From Oscillatoriales cyanobacterium (lineage in GTDB: Bacteria; Cyanobacteriota; Cyanobacteriia; Cyanobacteriales; Microcoleaceae): a stretch of DNA of 57,507 nt. Of this stretch, positions 36,409 through 45,201 are shown in pieces. Below the pieces are notes generated by a model, which saw nothing but the letters and a program-made list of their open reading frames with translations, searched no databases and was not told the DNA's origin. Each line of letters starts with the position of its first letter. The first letter of the stretch is position 1. The DNA lies in contig REAP01000064.1 of assembly GCA_004294385.1 (NCBI GenBank), positions 1 through 57,507 on the forward strand, in the 5' to 3' direction. Both the position numbers and the translations under genes were made by a program.

Positions 36409-36765
36409 ATGGATTCTATTCAACTTACAGGAATTCGCTGTTACGGATACACTGGCTATCTGCCGGAAGAGCAGGTTTTGGGGCAGTGGTTTGAAGTGGA
36501 TGTCACTCTCTGGCTGGATTTATCGCAAGCTGGAGGAAGTGATGATATTGAACAAACTCTGGATTACCGTAGTGCAATTAGTATGGTTCAAACGCTAGTC
36601 AAAGAGTCTAAGTTTTTGTTGATAGAAAGGCTAGCAGATACTATCGCTCAATCACTTTTACAACTACCGTTAGTTGAGAAAGTTAAACTACAACTTTCAA
36701 AACCTGCTGCGCCGATTCCTGATTTTGGTGGCAGAATTACTCTGGAAATTACTAGAAGTCATTAG
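36409..36765 (+). CDS. folB: Dihydroneopterin aldolase
   Basis: A 118-aa FolB of the usual length. It splits 7,8-dihydroneopterin to 6-hydroxymethyl-dihydropterin and glycolaldehyde in folate synthesis. Family features are IQLTGIRCYGYTGYLPEEQVLGQWFEVDV, the catalytic Tyr/Glu region, YRSAISMVQTLVKESKFLLIERLADTIA, and LSKPAAPIPDFGGRITLEI near the end. It starts at the ATG at 36409. It converges on ndhE across a heptamer-repeat gap. Confidence 0.95.
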   Translation: MDSIQLTGIRCYGYTGYLPEEQVLGQWFEVDVTLWLDLSQAGGSDDIEQTLDYRSAISMVQTLVKESKFLLIERLADTIAQSLLQLPLVEKVKLQLSKPAAPIPDFGGRITLEITRSH

Positions 36766-36810
36766 TCCTTAGTCATCAGTCTTTAATCTGCATTAGATTT
36801 GTCACTAATG

Positions 36811-36849
36811 ACTGATGACTGATGACTGATGACTATTGACTATTGACTA
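36811..36849. repeat. 7-bp tandem repeat (actgatg / actattg)
   Basis: Three actgatg units then two actattg units, ending a degenerate run from about 36768. It separates folB from the ndhE stop. Confidence 0.85.
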
Positions 36850-36850
36850 A

Positions 36851-37162
36851 TTACCACTTCAGCAAATTAAATTCTTCCATGTCTACGGTATCGCGGTTGC
36901 GATAAATCGCCAACACAATTGCCAAACCAACGGCGGCTTCAGCAGCGGCTACGGTAACTACAAACACGGTGAATACTTGCCCTTTTATCTGTACTGGGTC
37001 AAGATAATTGGAAAAACCCATCAGGTTGAGATTGACCGCATTCAGCATTAATTCGATCGACATTAACACGCGCACTGCATTTCGGCTGGTGATCAAACCG
37101 TAAATACCAATGCAGAAAAGGGCGGCGGCTAATAACAGAAAATACTGGAGTTGTAGTTGCAT
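36851..37162 (-). CDS. ndhE: NAD(P)H-quinone oxidoreductase subunit 4L
   Basis: A 103-aa NuoK homologue with three hydrophobic spans, part of the membrane arm of NDH-1 (photosynthetic complex I) in thylakoids. It starts [46 protein letters not shown] with the conserved Glu in SIELML and ends MEEFNLLKW. It is the last gene of the ndhA-I-G-E operon on the minus strand, 121 bp after ndhG. It looks intact. Confidence 0.96.
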   Translation of the reverse strand: MQLQLQYFLLLAAALFCIGIYGLITSRNAVRVLMSIELMLNAVNLNLMGFSNYLDPVQIKGQVFTVFVVTVAAAEAAVGLAIVLAIYRNRDTVDMEEFNLLKW

Positions 37163-37247
37163 AAATTTAAGGAAGTTCGGCAGCGGATTCTGTAACGGAT
37201 GTAACGGAGGTCAGTCGGAAGAATTCCAAAGGAAGAAAGGCAATTAA

Positions 37248-37276
37248 CTGGTTCCCAGTCTCTGCCTGGGAACCAG
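37248..37276. repeat. 11-bp-stem palindrome (ctggttcccag)
   Basis: The arms ctggttcccag / ctgggaaccag pair across a 7-nt loop in the ndhG-ndhE gap. A related gttcccag/ctgggaac palindrome occurs at 52839-52855 before the cobO-like gene. Confidence 0.8.
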
Positions 37277-37283
37277 TATAATG

Positions 37284-37910
37284 CTACTTAGATTCGGGCA
37301 AAGAAGCATCTCCGGCCGCAACTAATTCGCGAGGTCTTTCTGGCAAACTAAATGCTGGTGTTTCAGATAGTTTGTTCGACAATTCATCGGGGAAGAAGTC
37401 GCGGCGGGCTAACACAATTGCTCCTACCATTGCCATTAACAAAAATACTGATGCTAACTCGAATGGTAGCAGATAGTCTGTGAAGAAGTGTTTGGCTATA
37501 GTTACGATCGAGCTTTCGGCCGGTGGTGCACCTGTGGTGACGACAATTGCCCAAGGAGTAGACACTACCATCGTACCCAAAAGCGCAAACAAACCAGCAC
37601 AAACTACTGCTGTTGCTACTTGACGTACCCAAGCGTTGGGAATTTTGCGGAACTCTTCTCGTTTGTTCACCAACATAATGGCAAACAAAATCAAGACGTT
37701 GACAGCGCCAACATAAATCAATATTTGGGCTGCTGCTACAAAGTCAGCATTCAACAATAGGTATAAGCCGGCAATGCTGGTAAATACGCCACACAGCAGA
37801 AATGCTGAGTAAACGATGTTTGAGAACAGCACTACTCCTAATGCTCCTCCAATCATCATTACTGACAGTATGCCAAATGAAACAATTTGAACTCCTTCGG
37901 CTAAATTCAC
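37284..37910 (-). CDS. ndhG: NAD(P)H-quinone oxidoreductase subunit 6
   Basis: A NuoJ homologue, about 208 aa with five membrane spans, in the membrane arm of NDH-1. The core (VQIVSFGILSVMMIGGALGVVLFSN, FLLNADFVAAAQILIYVGAVNVLILFAIMLV) is intact. I start it at the GTG at 37910 (VNLAEGVQIVSF); an upstream ATG at 37973 would add a peptide MPNAQCPMPNAQCP that is plainly translated heptamer repeat. It lies between ndhI and ndhE. Confidence 0.93.
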   Translation of the reverse strand: MNLAEGVQIVSFGILSVMMIGGALGVVLFSNIVYSAFLLCGVFTSIAGLYLLLNADFVAAAQILIYVGAVNVLILFAIMLVNKREEFRKIPNAWVRQVATAVVCAGLFALLGTMVVSTPWAIVVTTGAPPAESSIVTIAKHFFTDYLLPFELASVFLLMAMVGAIVLARRDFFPDELSNKLSETPAFSLPERPRELVAAGDASLPESK

Positions 37911-37927
37911 AATATTTAATCCTTTGT

Positions 37928-38098
37928 TAATTGGGCATTGGGCATTGGGCATTGGGCATTGGGCATTGGGCATTGGGCATTGGATATTTGTTGTTTGTTA
38001 TTTGTTATCTGTTATCTGTTATTTGTTATTTGTTATTAGAAGAACCACTAACAAGTAACCACTAACCACTAACCACTAACCACTAACCACTAACCACT
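37928..38098. repeat. Cluster of three different 7-bp tandem repeats
   Basis: In order: (ttgggca)n at about 37928-37981, (ttgttat)-type units at about 37987-38036, and (ccactaa)n at about 38044-38100. All have period seven though the units are unrelated. The cluster occupies the ndhI-ndhG gap inside the operon. Confidence 0.9.
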
Positions 38099-38142
38099 AA
38101 CTATTCCCGATGCCCCATGCCCGATGCCCCATTCCCAATTAC

Positions 38143-38655
38143 TTATTTTTCGATAATTTCCTCTGGACGAAGACCTGCGCGTCGATCGCCACTAGAGACA
38201 TCATGAGGGTCCATCACACCCTTCGGCAAATAAGCAAATTCGCGCAACGGTGTCACCATTGGATCGTCTGTAACCTTGTATGGCAAGCGTCCTAGTGCCA
38301 CATTGTCATAATTCAATTCATGACGTTCGTAGGCGGCCAACTCGTATTCTTCTGTCATCGACAAGCAATTCTTGAGTTGCTTCTTCTTAGTTTCTTTGTT
38401 AAATTCCCAATCCACCACAGGTAAGTTGATTGGACATACTCGAACACAGACTTCGCAGGAGATGCACTTGTCAAATTCAAAGTGAATTCTGCCCCGAAAA
38501 CGTTCGGAAGGAATTAGTTTTTCGTAAGGATACTGCACTGTAACCGGGCGGCGTCTCATGTGATCGAAGGTCACAGCTAGCCCTTGGCCGATATACTTAG
38601 CAGCTTGAACAGTCTCTTTGGCGTATGCGCCTACTTGATTGAGGAATTTTAGCAT
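38143..38655 (-). CDS. ndhI: NDH-1 subunit I with a 21-residue deletion
   Basis: NdhI carries two 4Fe-4S clusters next to the quinone path of NDH-1. This copy keeps the first motif ([12 protein letters not shown]; cysteines at about 64, 67, 70, 74), but the normal follow-on (about [21 protein letters not shown]), holding the second CxxCxxCxxxCP, is missing. The sequence goes from QLKN straight to [10 protein letters not shown]. The junction is at 38367/38368, and both sides would have carried AATT-like bases, fitting a 63-nt deletion between short direct repeats. The frame is kept and the rest is normal, so I list it as a CDS, but the protein should lack one cluster. Part of the ndhA-I-G-E operon. 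Confidence 0.9.
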   Translation of the reverse strand: MLKFLNQVGAYAKETVQAAKYIGQGLAVTFDHMRRRPVTVQYPYEKLIPSERFRGRIHFEFDKCISCEVCVRVCPINLPVVDWEFNKETKKKQLKNCLSMTEEYELAAYERHELNYDNVALGRLPYKVTDDPMVTPLREFAYLPKGVMDPHDVSSGDRRAGLRPEEIIEK

Positions 38656-38753
38656 CGTGTTCTCTCTCTGTACTTGAGTTTTTGGTAATTACTAATTGAT
38701 AATAGGTAATTGGTTAACAGGTATTTTTTCTGTTGCCCTTTACCTATTATGAA

Positions 38754-39820
38754 TTAACCGCCAAAAGCAAAGGGAAAGGCAAGTTTCAAAGCTGCGGTCA
38801 ATAGCAAGTTAACTAGAGCAACCGGAAGCAAAAACTTCCATCCCAAATCTAGCAATTGGTCAATCCGAACTCGTGGCAGAGTCCAACGGAGCAAAACTGC
38901 CAAGAACAGGAAAAAGTAGGCTTTCAGCAAGGTCATTGTAATGCCCAGCGTGCCTGTAATTACCTGTAACCACGGAGTTGTCTCGCTCAATCCCAGGGCA
39001 TTTGTGATGACTCCGACGGGAATCGGGCATTCCCAACCACCGAGGTACAAAACGGCTACTAGCAGGCAAGAAAGGACGAGGTTAACGTAGGAAGCGATGT
39101 AGTACAAGGCAAATTTCATGCCTGTATACTCAGTCTGATATCCTGCTACCAATTCTTCTTCTGCTTCGGGTAAGTCAAAGGGTAAACGTTCGCATTCTTC
39201 CAACCGACGATGCCGTAGCCTGCTTGTTGATGTACGATGTCGATCGTACTCAAGCTATTGGACATCATCACAACTGCTAATACTGCCAAAGCCAGAGGAA
39301 TTTCGTAGCTGAGGGATTGAGCAGCGGCTCTGAGTCCTCCGAGGAGGGCGTATTTGTTGTTGGAAGCATAGCCGGACATCAGCAAGCCGATCGGCTGAAT
39401 GCTAGATAGGGCAATCCACAGAAATATTGCTGTCCCCATATCGGCGATCAGCATATGCTCTCCGAAGGGCACGATTAGGTAGGAGAGAAAAACTGGGATT
39501 ACCACAATCACTGGGCCCAGCGTGAATAGCAGGGCGTCAGCTTTTGCGGGTACGATGTCTTCTTTGAATACCAACTTCAAACCGTCAGCAACGGGTGCTA
39601 ACACTCCCAGGGGGCCGAGGAATTCCGGGCCAATCCGCTGTTGGGCGGCGGCGGAAATTTTCCGTTCTAGCCAGACGCTAGTGAGTACGCCGAATACGGC
39701 ACCGACAACCATCAGTACCATTGGCAAAGGTAGCCAAAGCACTTGGGCGATGTCCGCCGGTAAGCCCCAATTCATCAGGGCTTCTACAAAACTTCCTTGT
39801 AAGTCAATTCCTGGGTTCAT
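38754..39820 (-). pseudogene. ndhA: NDH-1 subunit 1 (NdhA), frameshifted by a ~52-nt deletion
   Basis: NdhA is the NuoH-type membrane subunit that helps form the quinone pocket. The 5' part (from ATG 39820, [15 protein letters not shown]...) is normal to GYGIVGW. The next residues, usually [26 protein letters not shown], are absent. The reading frame continues as [12 protein letters not shown]... and stops at 39146; the true frame resumes at [16 protein letters not shown] and runs intact to 38754. The junction (39198-39203) carries TTGGAA, which could have occurred on both sides of the deletion. As written the gene cannot make full NdhA. The second half begins with an ATG, but that is not evidence of a separate gene. 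Confidence 0.88.
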
Positions 39821-40067
39821 TATTTCCAGCTTTTGAGCGATCGCATATATTTTTACACCCATCCTTAGTAGGAGTAGGCTTGGAGATTTGGGTGTTTGTA
39901 AAGATTTTTAATGCTTTACCGCATATCAGTATATCGCCGGACTGGCCCCAAGAACGGATGGATGAGGTGAAATTATAGTTATCTGATTCCCCGGCTTGGC
40001 TAATGGGTGCGTAACTTATCGGAAAATTGGGTTTTCTCCGATGACACACCCTATGGCTACTTTTATG

Positions 40068-40135
40068 AACAGGCTGTCCGGCCTGTTCCACAAGAAGAAA
40101 ATTCACTCTTTGTGGAACAGGCTGGACAGCCTGTT
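40068..40135. repeat. Palindromic AACAGGC...TTGTGG repeat
   Basis: Arms of 26 bp (40068-40093 and 40110-40135) with one mismatch and a 16-nt spacer; the same family as 601-665. Confidence 0.9.
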
Positions 40136-40149
40136 ATTGAATGCCAAAC

Positions 40150-40183
40150 AAAAAGGGCAGAGAATTAATTCTCTGCCCTTTTT
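40150..40183 (-). terminator. Perfect-palindrome terminator after ssrA
   Basis: A fully palindromic 34-bp sequence built on aaaaagggcagagaatt and its complement, with a T5 run on each strand. It starts 58 nt past the tmRNA 3' end in the sense of transcription. Being symmetric, it should work in both directions. Confidence 0.85.
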
Positions 40184-40240
40184 ATGCTTTAAGGTAACTT
40201 TCAAATGGTTTGAACCATTGATTTTACGCTACCTTTTTTA

Positions 40241-40627
40241 TGGAACTGGGCAGAATCGAACTGCCGTCCAAAATGGGTATTAACTTTCCGATCGTTCACA
40301 GGTTTATCCCCTCTTACCCTCGGGGCGGGAACCATCTTTATCCTAAATGGGAGGATTTTCTAGTGATTGCTTTCCCAGTTAACCGACTAGAAGCGTTTAG
40401 CTAGGGCATCCGTTGGGGGTTGTTATGCTACCGTTAACGGAGTTAGGCGGCATACACTCTAAACCAAGCTCAAGAAGTTTTTAGGCTACAGCTACGGCTT
40501 TGCGAGCGAAAGGAACGATGTTGTTCGCATTTACTATTTTTTTGAGCCGATATTTACGAGAGTAGACTCCCTCTCGACCTGCATCACGGAGCAGCTTTCG
40601 CCACCCTGTCGAAACCATTACAGCCCC
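40241..40627 (-). ncRNA. ssrA: tmRNA (transfer-messenger RNA)
   Basis: The minus-strand RNA rescues stalled ribosomes. The tRNA-like part pairs 5' GGGGCTG (from 40627) with 3' CAGTTCC before the discriminator A at 40241. The 5' arm continues TAATGGTTTCGACAGG, a conserved tmRNA signature, and the T-arm reads GGCAGTTCGATTCTGCC. The tag frame (40528-40481, ending TAA) encodes ANNIVPFARKAVAVA, matching the cyanobacterial tag type ANNIVPFARK. Total 387 nt. A strong promoter lies upstream at 40644-40671 and a terminator downstream. CCA is not encoded. Confidence 0.96.
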
Positions 40628-40643
40628 TCGTGTTAGCTTTTCT

Positions 40644-40671
40644 ATTATAACAAGATTTTTGGTCAAGTCAA
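40644..40671 (-). promoter_or_regulatory. Sigma70-type promoter of ssrA
   Basis: On the minus strand TTGACT (40671-40666) and TATAAT (40649-40644) are separated by 16 bp. Transcription would begin near 40636, leaving a leader of about 9 nt to be removed by RNase P. Confidence 0.8.
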
Positions 40672-40755
40672 GTGGATTTTGGATTTTCGATTTTGGATTT
40701 TCGATTTTGGCACAAAGCTGAGCAGGCGATGCTCATATCTTGCACCATTTTTTTG

Positions 40756-40866
40756 AACAGGCTGTCCGGCCTGTTCCACAAGAGTTTGAGCTTTTTGTGG
40801 GGTGGGCTGAAGAGCTATTTTTTTGAACAGGCTGTCCGGCCTGTTCTGTCCGGCCTGTTCCACAAG
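40756..40866. repeat. Two partial palindromic AACAGGC repeats upstream of ssrA
   Basis: Left-arm copies at 40756-40781 and 40826-40866 without full right arms; the second contains an internal duplication of ctgtccggcctgttc. They lie between the ssrA promoter and the end of the kinase gene. Confidence 0.8.
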
Positions 40867-40885
40867 AGTGTCAGCCATGCCGAAT

Positions 40886-42622
40886 TTAATGCAAATTATC
40901 GTCCCAGACGCCGATGTATATCCGATCGCGCTCATTACGTTCGATCGCACCTTCGACAGAACCCTTCCTAAATGTAAACCGATTACTCCGGCGCTGCTGC
41001 ACATCACGGAACCCTTGCATGATCTCGCGATCCGCCCCGCCCAACATCCCATTTAACGCGGTTCGCACTACCAAATCGTCCACAGATTGAGCAAAAGAAC
41101 CCTCTGTTTGAACTAACTGGCCGGAATCGCGATCGTAAATGTAGCCGAGAGTAATCTGGTTCGGTACCAAGTCATAAAGTGCGGTGCGAGTATTCGGCCA
41201 ATAGCCTTTGCGTTGAGTTTCAGTCGGTTGTCCCAATTCAGCGACTATCCGACTTTCCGCTGTACCAACGGTAAAACCAGGTATTCTGGGGATTTTTTGA
41301 TAACTGGTTGCAGGTTGTTCTTCGCGGGGTGCGGGTGTGGGGGTCGATCGCGCGATCGGTCTTTGTTCCTCAACAGGTTGATTCGTCGGTGCGGGTGACT
41401 CAACCGCACGAGAAGGTGTGGGCGAAGGCGTTGGAGTTTCTAGCTTCTGTTTAGGAGTTTCTTTTGGTGTCGGAATTGGCGCAGGAGTTGGAGTTTTTAG
41501 CCGAGGTTTGGGAGTTTCTTTTGGTGTCGGAATTGGATCGGGCCGATCGCGTATTTCTCGATTTGGGGGGGGAGAAGTGCGATCGGATTGGGCTACTGGT
41601 GTGGGATCGGCAGAAGGGCGATCGAGCAAAATTCTCGCGATCGCCACAAATCCTCCGAAAATCACGGCGATCGCCACTAACCCCAAAATCAAACCAACTT
41701 TGCTTTCCCGTCCCCCATTGGTCACGATAGCGGGCGCTGTTTGCGAATTTTCATGCCTGGGACTGCGGTTTCCAGGCATCACGGCGACAGTCGGGCCGGT
41801 ACTCGCAGCACGGGAATTCGTCAGCAACGACAACCATTCATCCACACTCCCAGGGCGATTTTGAGCATCTACAGTCATCCCTCGCATCACCGCTTGGCTG
41901 ACGGTTGTACTTAACTGCGGCTGCAAATCGCGTGGTGTGGGCATCGGCTGACTGGTACGGAGAATTGCTGCGATCGGCACTTGTCCAGTTAGCAGACTAT
42001 AAAGCGTGGCGGCCAAACCGTAAACATCTGTGGCGGGCGTGTATTTTCCTTGAGCAAAATACTGTTCGGGCGGCGCATAACCGTCGGAAACCATATTAGT
42101 ATGACTTTGAGTTGCACCCGGTGTAAATTCGCGGGCAATTCCAAAATCAATTAACACAACTTCCTGGGAATTTCGGCGCCAAATGATGTTTTGTGGTTTG
42201 ATATCTCGGTGCAGCAAACCGTTCTTATGAACGACTTTCACAGCAGCGCCAATTTGAGTTATGTATAGAATGGCGAGTTCTTCTGGCATTGGTCGATTTG
42301 GCAACACGACATCGCCCAAATTCTGACCGGGAATATAGTCCATTACCATGTAAGGCTGGCCATCTTCCACAAAGAAATCACTGACTCGGACGATATTCGG
42401 ATGAACGCAGGAAGCTAGGCGTCTGGCTTCGTCTTGAAATTTGCGATCGAATTCGGCAAAATTGGGTTGTCGCCGCAGAGATTCGTTGAGAGTTTTGATG
42501 ACTACAAATTGTCCTAAATAGCGGTGAGTTGCCTTGAAGGTAATCCCAAAGCCGCCGCGTCCCAATTCTTGTTCGAGGGTGTATTTTCCACCTTGTAAAG
42601 TTTTGCCGATTAGCGCATCCAT
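40886..42622 (-). CDS. Membrane-anchored Ser/Thr protein kinase
   Basis: A 578-aa Hanks-type kinase. The kinase domain (about 1-265) has LGRGGFGITFKATH, the Lys in VVIKTL, the catalytic loop LLHRDIKPQN, DFGIAREF and a GxxPPEQY-type activation end, so it looks active. One transmembrane segment (VGLILGLVAIAVIFGGFVAIARILL) divides the cytoplasmic kinase from a Pro/Thr-rich linker of PTPxPxPTPK units and a C-terminal domain of about 135 residues that I cannot name (GTAESRIVAELGQPTETQRKGYW...). The ATG at 42622 is preferred to a GTG at 42640, as MDALIGKTLQGGKY is the standard family start. It lies upstream of ssrA on the same strand. Confidence 0.92.
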   Translation of the reverse strand: MDALIGKTLQGGKYTLEQELGRGGFGITFKATHRYLGQFVVIKTLNESLRRQPNFAEFDRKFQDEARRLASCVHPNIVRVSDFFVEDGQPYMVMDYIPGQNLGDVVLPNRPMPEELAILYITQIGAAVKVVHKNGLLHRDIKPQNIIWRRNSQEVVLIDFGIAREFTPGATQSHTNMVSDGYAPPEQYFAQGKYTPATDVYGLAATLYSLLTGQVPIAAILRTSQPMPTPRDLQPQLSTTVSQAVMRGMTVDAQNRPGSVDEWLSLLTNSRAASTGPTVAVMPGNRSPRHENSQTAPAIVTNGGRESKVGLILGLVAIAVIFGGFVAIARILLDRPSADPTPVAQSDRTSPPPNREIRDRPDPIPTPKETPKPRLKTPTPAPIPTPKETPKQKLETPTPSPTPSRAVESPAPTNQPVEEQRPIARSTPTPAPREEQPATSYQKIPRIPGFTVGTAESRIVAELGQPTETQRKGYWPNTRTALYDLVPNQITLGYIYDRDSGQLVQTEGSFAQSVDDLVVRTALNGMLGGADREIMQGFRDVQQRRSNRFTFRKGSVEGAIERNERDRIYIGVWDDNLH

Positions 42623-42860
42623 AGGTTCGGGCGATCGCACTTCAAATAATATGGCTGATTATGGCACATATGGTTAGCTAAGTTACCAGTCGGTTCGGGC
42701 GATCGAGGATTGCGATCGACCCTAAGTACCAGGTTTGCTTCTAGCTGACGTTGACACTTTTCTCCGGCATCATACCAGATGTGAGTGTATCCGATGCTCT
42801 TCTGGGATCGCTGAAATATCTGGATGTTTTCTGGAATCAGCATTCAAATTCAGCCTATTT

Positions 42861-45200
42861 TTAATTTTCAATTAATACTTTGGCTACTTTTTGTAACAAT
42901 GACGATTGACTGTTTTCCCCTATTTTTAAAACATCTTGAGTCAGCGTACTAAAATGTAAAGCTGTGATGGGATGCTCGATCAGCTCAGATGTGGGAATTG
43001 ACTCTCCGCCATATCTCTTCCCAATCAAATGATAGGCTCTAAACCCTTTCTGAATCGATCCTCCGATATTTTGTGCGGGAGGAACATAATACTGAATAAA
43101 TGTTTCGTTCTTCAAATCCAAACTTATCATCTTTTGAATTTTGTTAATAGGTTTAATCTCGCTGTTGTAATGGGATACCAAAGGTAAAAATCTACTACTA
43201 TTTTCATCTTTGTTTTTGCGGTCTATTGTTAATTCTCCGCTTTCCATATCTTCAATAATACCAACACGTCCAATTAATGTTGGCGTATAAAAATTATCTG
43301 TATAACAATTAATATACAGCTTCTCTGATTCATCTACCAAATATTCTTGAGCGTTAATTAATTTTTCTGAGTCATTTTTTCTCTTTCTTAAAAATCGAAA
43401 TTTCGATTCGATCTCTTTCATATCTCGGATGACATTTTTTATATATATGCAACCATCTTTGTAAAGAAATTCTACCGCAACTGCTTTAGCTTCCTTGTTT
43501 TTAGGGCTGCGTACATAAATACTAAAAAATTGTTTTTCAGGAAATGATTGAGGAGGAGTAATAGGCCAGCCCAAGTTCGGATTTGAAAAACTCTGCGCGA
43601 TCCATTTCTTAATTCCCAACTCAATCAAGACTTTCTCAAATTCAGGTAAAATCTTTATCTTGTATTTATCGCAGAAAGTATCCCATTGTTTGCTATCTTC
43701 TTGTCCTTTTAGATAACAAAAAATAGAACCCTCTACATCCAAGAATTTCCCCTCTGTAAAAGCTTTCGTATCCTCGTGGAGACTATCTCGATCAATTTTC
43801 TTTTTATCTGTATCTGTATAATTAAGAACCGCCCAAGCTGATTTATTCTTGGCGACAGCAGTAAATTCAGGTATATTTATCCCCTGCATACTCACAAAAA
43901 CTCCTGTCTCTAAATAGTTAAATCTTTTCTTTAACTGTGAATAGAAATCTACTGAAGATTTACGATCTATTTTTGTTAATGGACACCACAGATCGTCTTT
44001 TGCTTGATAAGCCATCGAACCCGCTTCTTCCTCCAAAAGTTTATTGAAAACTAAATAGTTTTTTCCTGCTTCTAGTTGAATATCTGACCATTTAATAGAT
44101 TCCGTAATTCTCCAGCAAACCCCGTCCTCACCTTCAGATTCTACTTTTTCATAGGTACTAACAGTTTTTCCATCATTGTAAAATGCGATCATCGATACCC
44201 CTTGATGTTTCAGAAATTGTTGCAGAAATTGTTGGTCAGATTCAGTCAGATCGACTCCAGTATTGTTAATAATCTCCAATGATTCTACAGATTCTATGTT
44301 TTTGATGAAAGGGTTTTCTAAGTAGTGATCGGCCTGAAAATCAAGAGATTTAAAATTTATCTTGCACTCTCTTAAAAACTCCTCAAGTTTTGTCATGAGG
44401 TTTTGGTAATGATAAAGCTGAGTCTTTTTGAATTTGTCATAATTTTTGGGGTCGCTATCAAATTGCATAAAACAAATATCATTTGTGGCGCGAGCATCAA
44501 GGTTGCGATCGAAGTAGTAATTCTTATTGTCGTAGACCAACAACTCTCCTAAATCATCACCATCTACAGTTTTGTACTTTTTTTTATCTTTTGGTAATAA
44601 GAATTTTCGTCTTTTTCTAGACAAGGTTAATGTTAGTACATCATGTTGATTGTATTTGATTAACAAGTTTTGTCCCCACACAAAAAGATTCGATTTTTGG
44701 GGCTTCTTGGAATGGACTAACAGTAATTCTTCAAAACCATTTATTGTTTCAACGGATAAGCCTCCTTGGGAAAGAATATAAAACTTAAAAATGAGGTTAA
44801 AAATTCTTTCTCGAACGCTATAATTCTCGATATTGGTAAATAACGTTTGCCATCCAGAATGAGTTTTATTAGGGGATAAAAAGAATACAGATTTTTTGTC
44901 GTATGATAGGAAGTATTGAATGTCTGATTTTTCCCATTTTTCCCCATGTGCAGCAAGCCGTGCTTGGACTTGCTCTTTAATGTATTTATGCCGCTCTTTA
45001 TAAAAATTAGCCCGTGAATCCTCATTTTCAGAATCTTTATCTTCAGAAAGCCGATATTCAAGAGTAAAATGTTCTATCCCTTTTCCCATTTTAAATAGAT
45101 ACTGACGCAGTTTTTCGGCAACATCTTTGAGATTTTTTTCTTCTATTTTTAGTTGGTTTGTTCGCGATATATCTGACAAGGCTGCTGTTTTATTTTTCAC
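42861..45200 (-). CDS. Large protein of unknown family, partner of the helicase-nuclease
   Basis: A 779-aa protein, rich in Lys, Asp and Glu and without membrane spans or a motif I recognise. Residues 1-60 are strongly charged and helical; the middle has aromatic-rich alternating strands (KYKTVDGDDLGELLVYDNKNYYFDR), and the end resembles a compact mixed fold (FIQYYVPPAQNIGGSIQKGFRAYHLIGKRYGG). A GTG at 45200 is the likely start: AAGGAG lies 7 nt before it, inside the 3' end of the helicase gene, and only one base separates the helicase stop from this GTG. A frame open to 45269 would overlap that gene. Tight coupling implies the two proteins work together. Low use of HIP1 sites and higher A+T than its neighbours suggest transfer. 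Function unknown; defence is an inference. Confidence 0.8.
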   Translation of the reverse strand: MKNKTAALSDISRTNQLKIEEKNLKDVAEKLRQYLFKMGKGIEHFTLEYRLSEDKDSENEDSRANFYKERHKYIKEQVQARLAAHGEKWEKSDIQYFLSYDKKSVFFLSPNKTHSGWQTLFTNIENYSVRERIFNLIFKFYILSQGGLSVETINGFEELLLVHSKKPQKSNLFVWGQNLLIKYNQHDVLTLTLSRKRRKFLLPKDKKKYKTVDGDDLGELLVYDNKNYYFDRNLDARATNDICFMQFDSDPKNYDKFKKTQLYHYQNLMTKLEEFLRECKINFKSLDFQADHYLENPFIKNIESVESLEIINNTGVDLTESDQQFLQQFLKHQGVSMIAFYNDGKTVSTYEKVESEGEDGVCWRITESIKWSDIQLEAGKNYLVFNKLLEEEAGSMAYQAKDDLWCPLTKIDRKSSVDFYSQLKKRFNYLETGVFVSMQGINIPEFTAVAKNKSAWAVLNYTDTDKKKIDRDSLHEDTKAFTEGKFLDVEGSIFCYLKGQEDSKQWDTFCDKYKIKILPEFEKVLIELGIKKWIAQSFSNPNLGWPITPPQSFPEKQFFSIYVRSPKNKEAKAVAVEFLYKDGCIYIKNVIRDMKEIESKFRFLRKRKNDSEKLINAQEYLVDESEKLYINCYTDNFYTPTLIGRVGIIEDMESGELTIDRKNKDENSSRFLPLVSHYNSEIKPINKIQKMISLDLKNETFIQYYVPPAQNIGGSIQKGFRAYHLIGKRYGGESIPTSELIEHPITALHFSTLTQDVLKIGENSQSSLLQKVAKVLIEN

Positions 45201-45201
45201 T

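Larger units (their letters stand above)
39821..40240. other. Gap upstream of ndhA holding repeats and the ssrA terminator
   Basis: It contains the palindromic repeat (40068-40135) and the terminator (40150-40183), both listed. The 5' portion before 40060 is the likely ndh operon promoter region, but I see no clear boxes. Confidence 0.4.

Noticed and set aside
38754..39203. A separate gene starting [18 protein letters not shown]
   Set aside because: It is the 3' part of frameshifted ndhA.
40481..40666. A 61-aa frame ending ANNIVPFARKAVAVA
   Set aside because: It is the tmRNA; only the tag part is translated.
42610..42843. 77-aa minus-strand frame upstream of the kinase
   Set aside because: It overlaps the kinase start, has no ribosome-binding site, and its composition looks like translated intergenic DNA.
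42861..45200. Argonaute/PIWI identity for the 779-aa protein
   Set aside because: I could not find a PIWI catalytic tetrad or MID-like motif, so the resemblance was too weak to claim.
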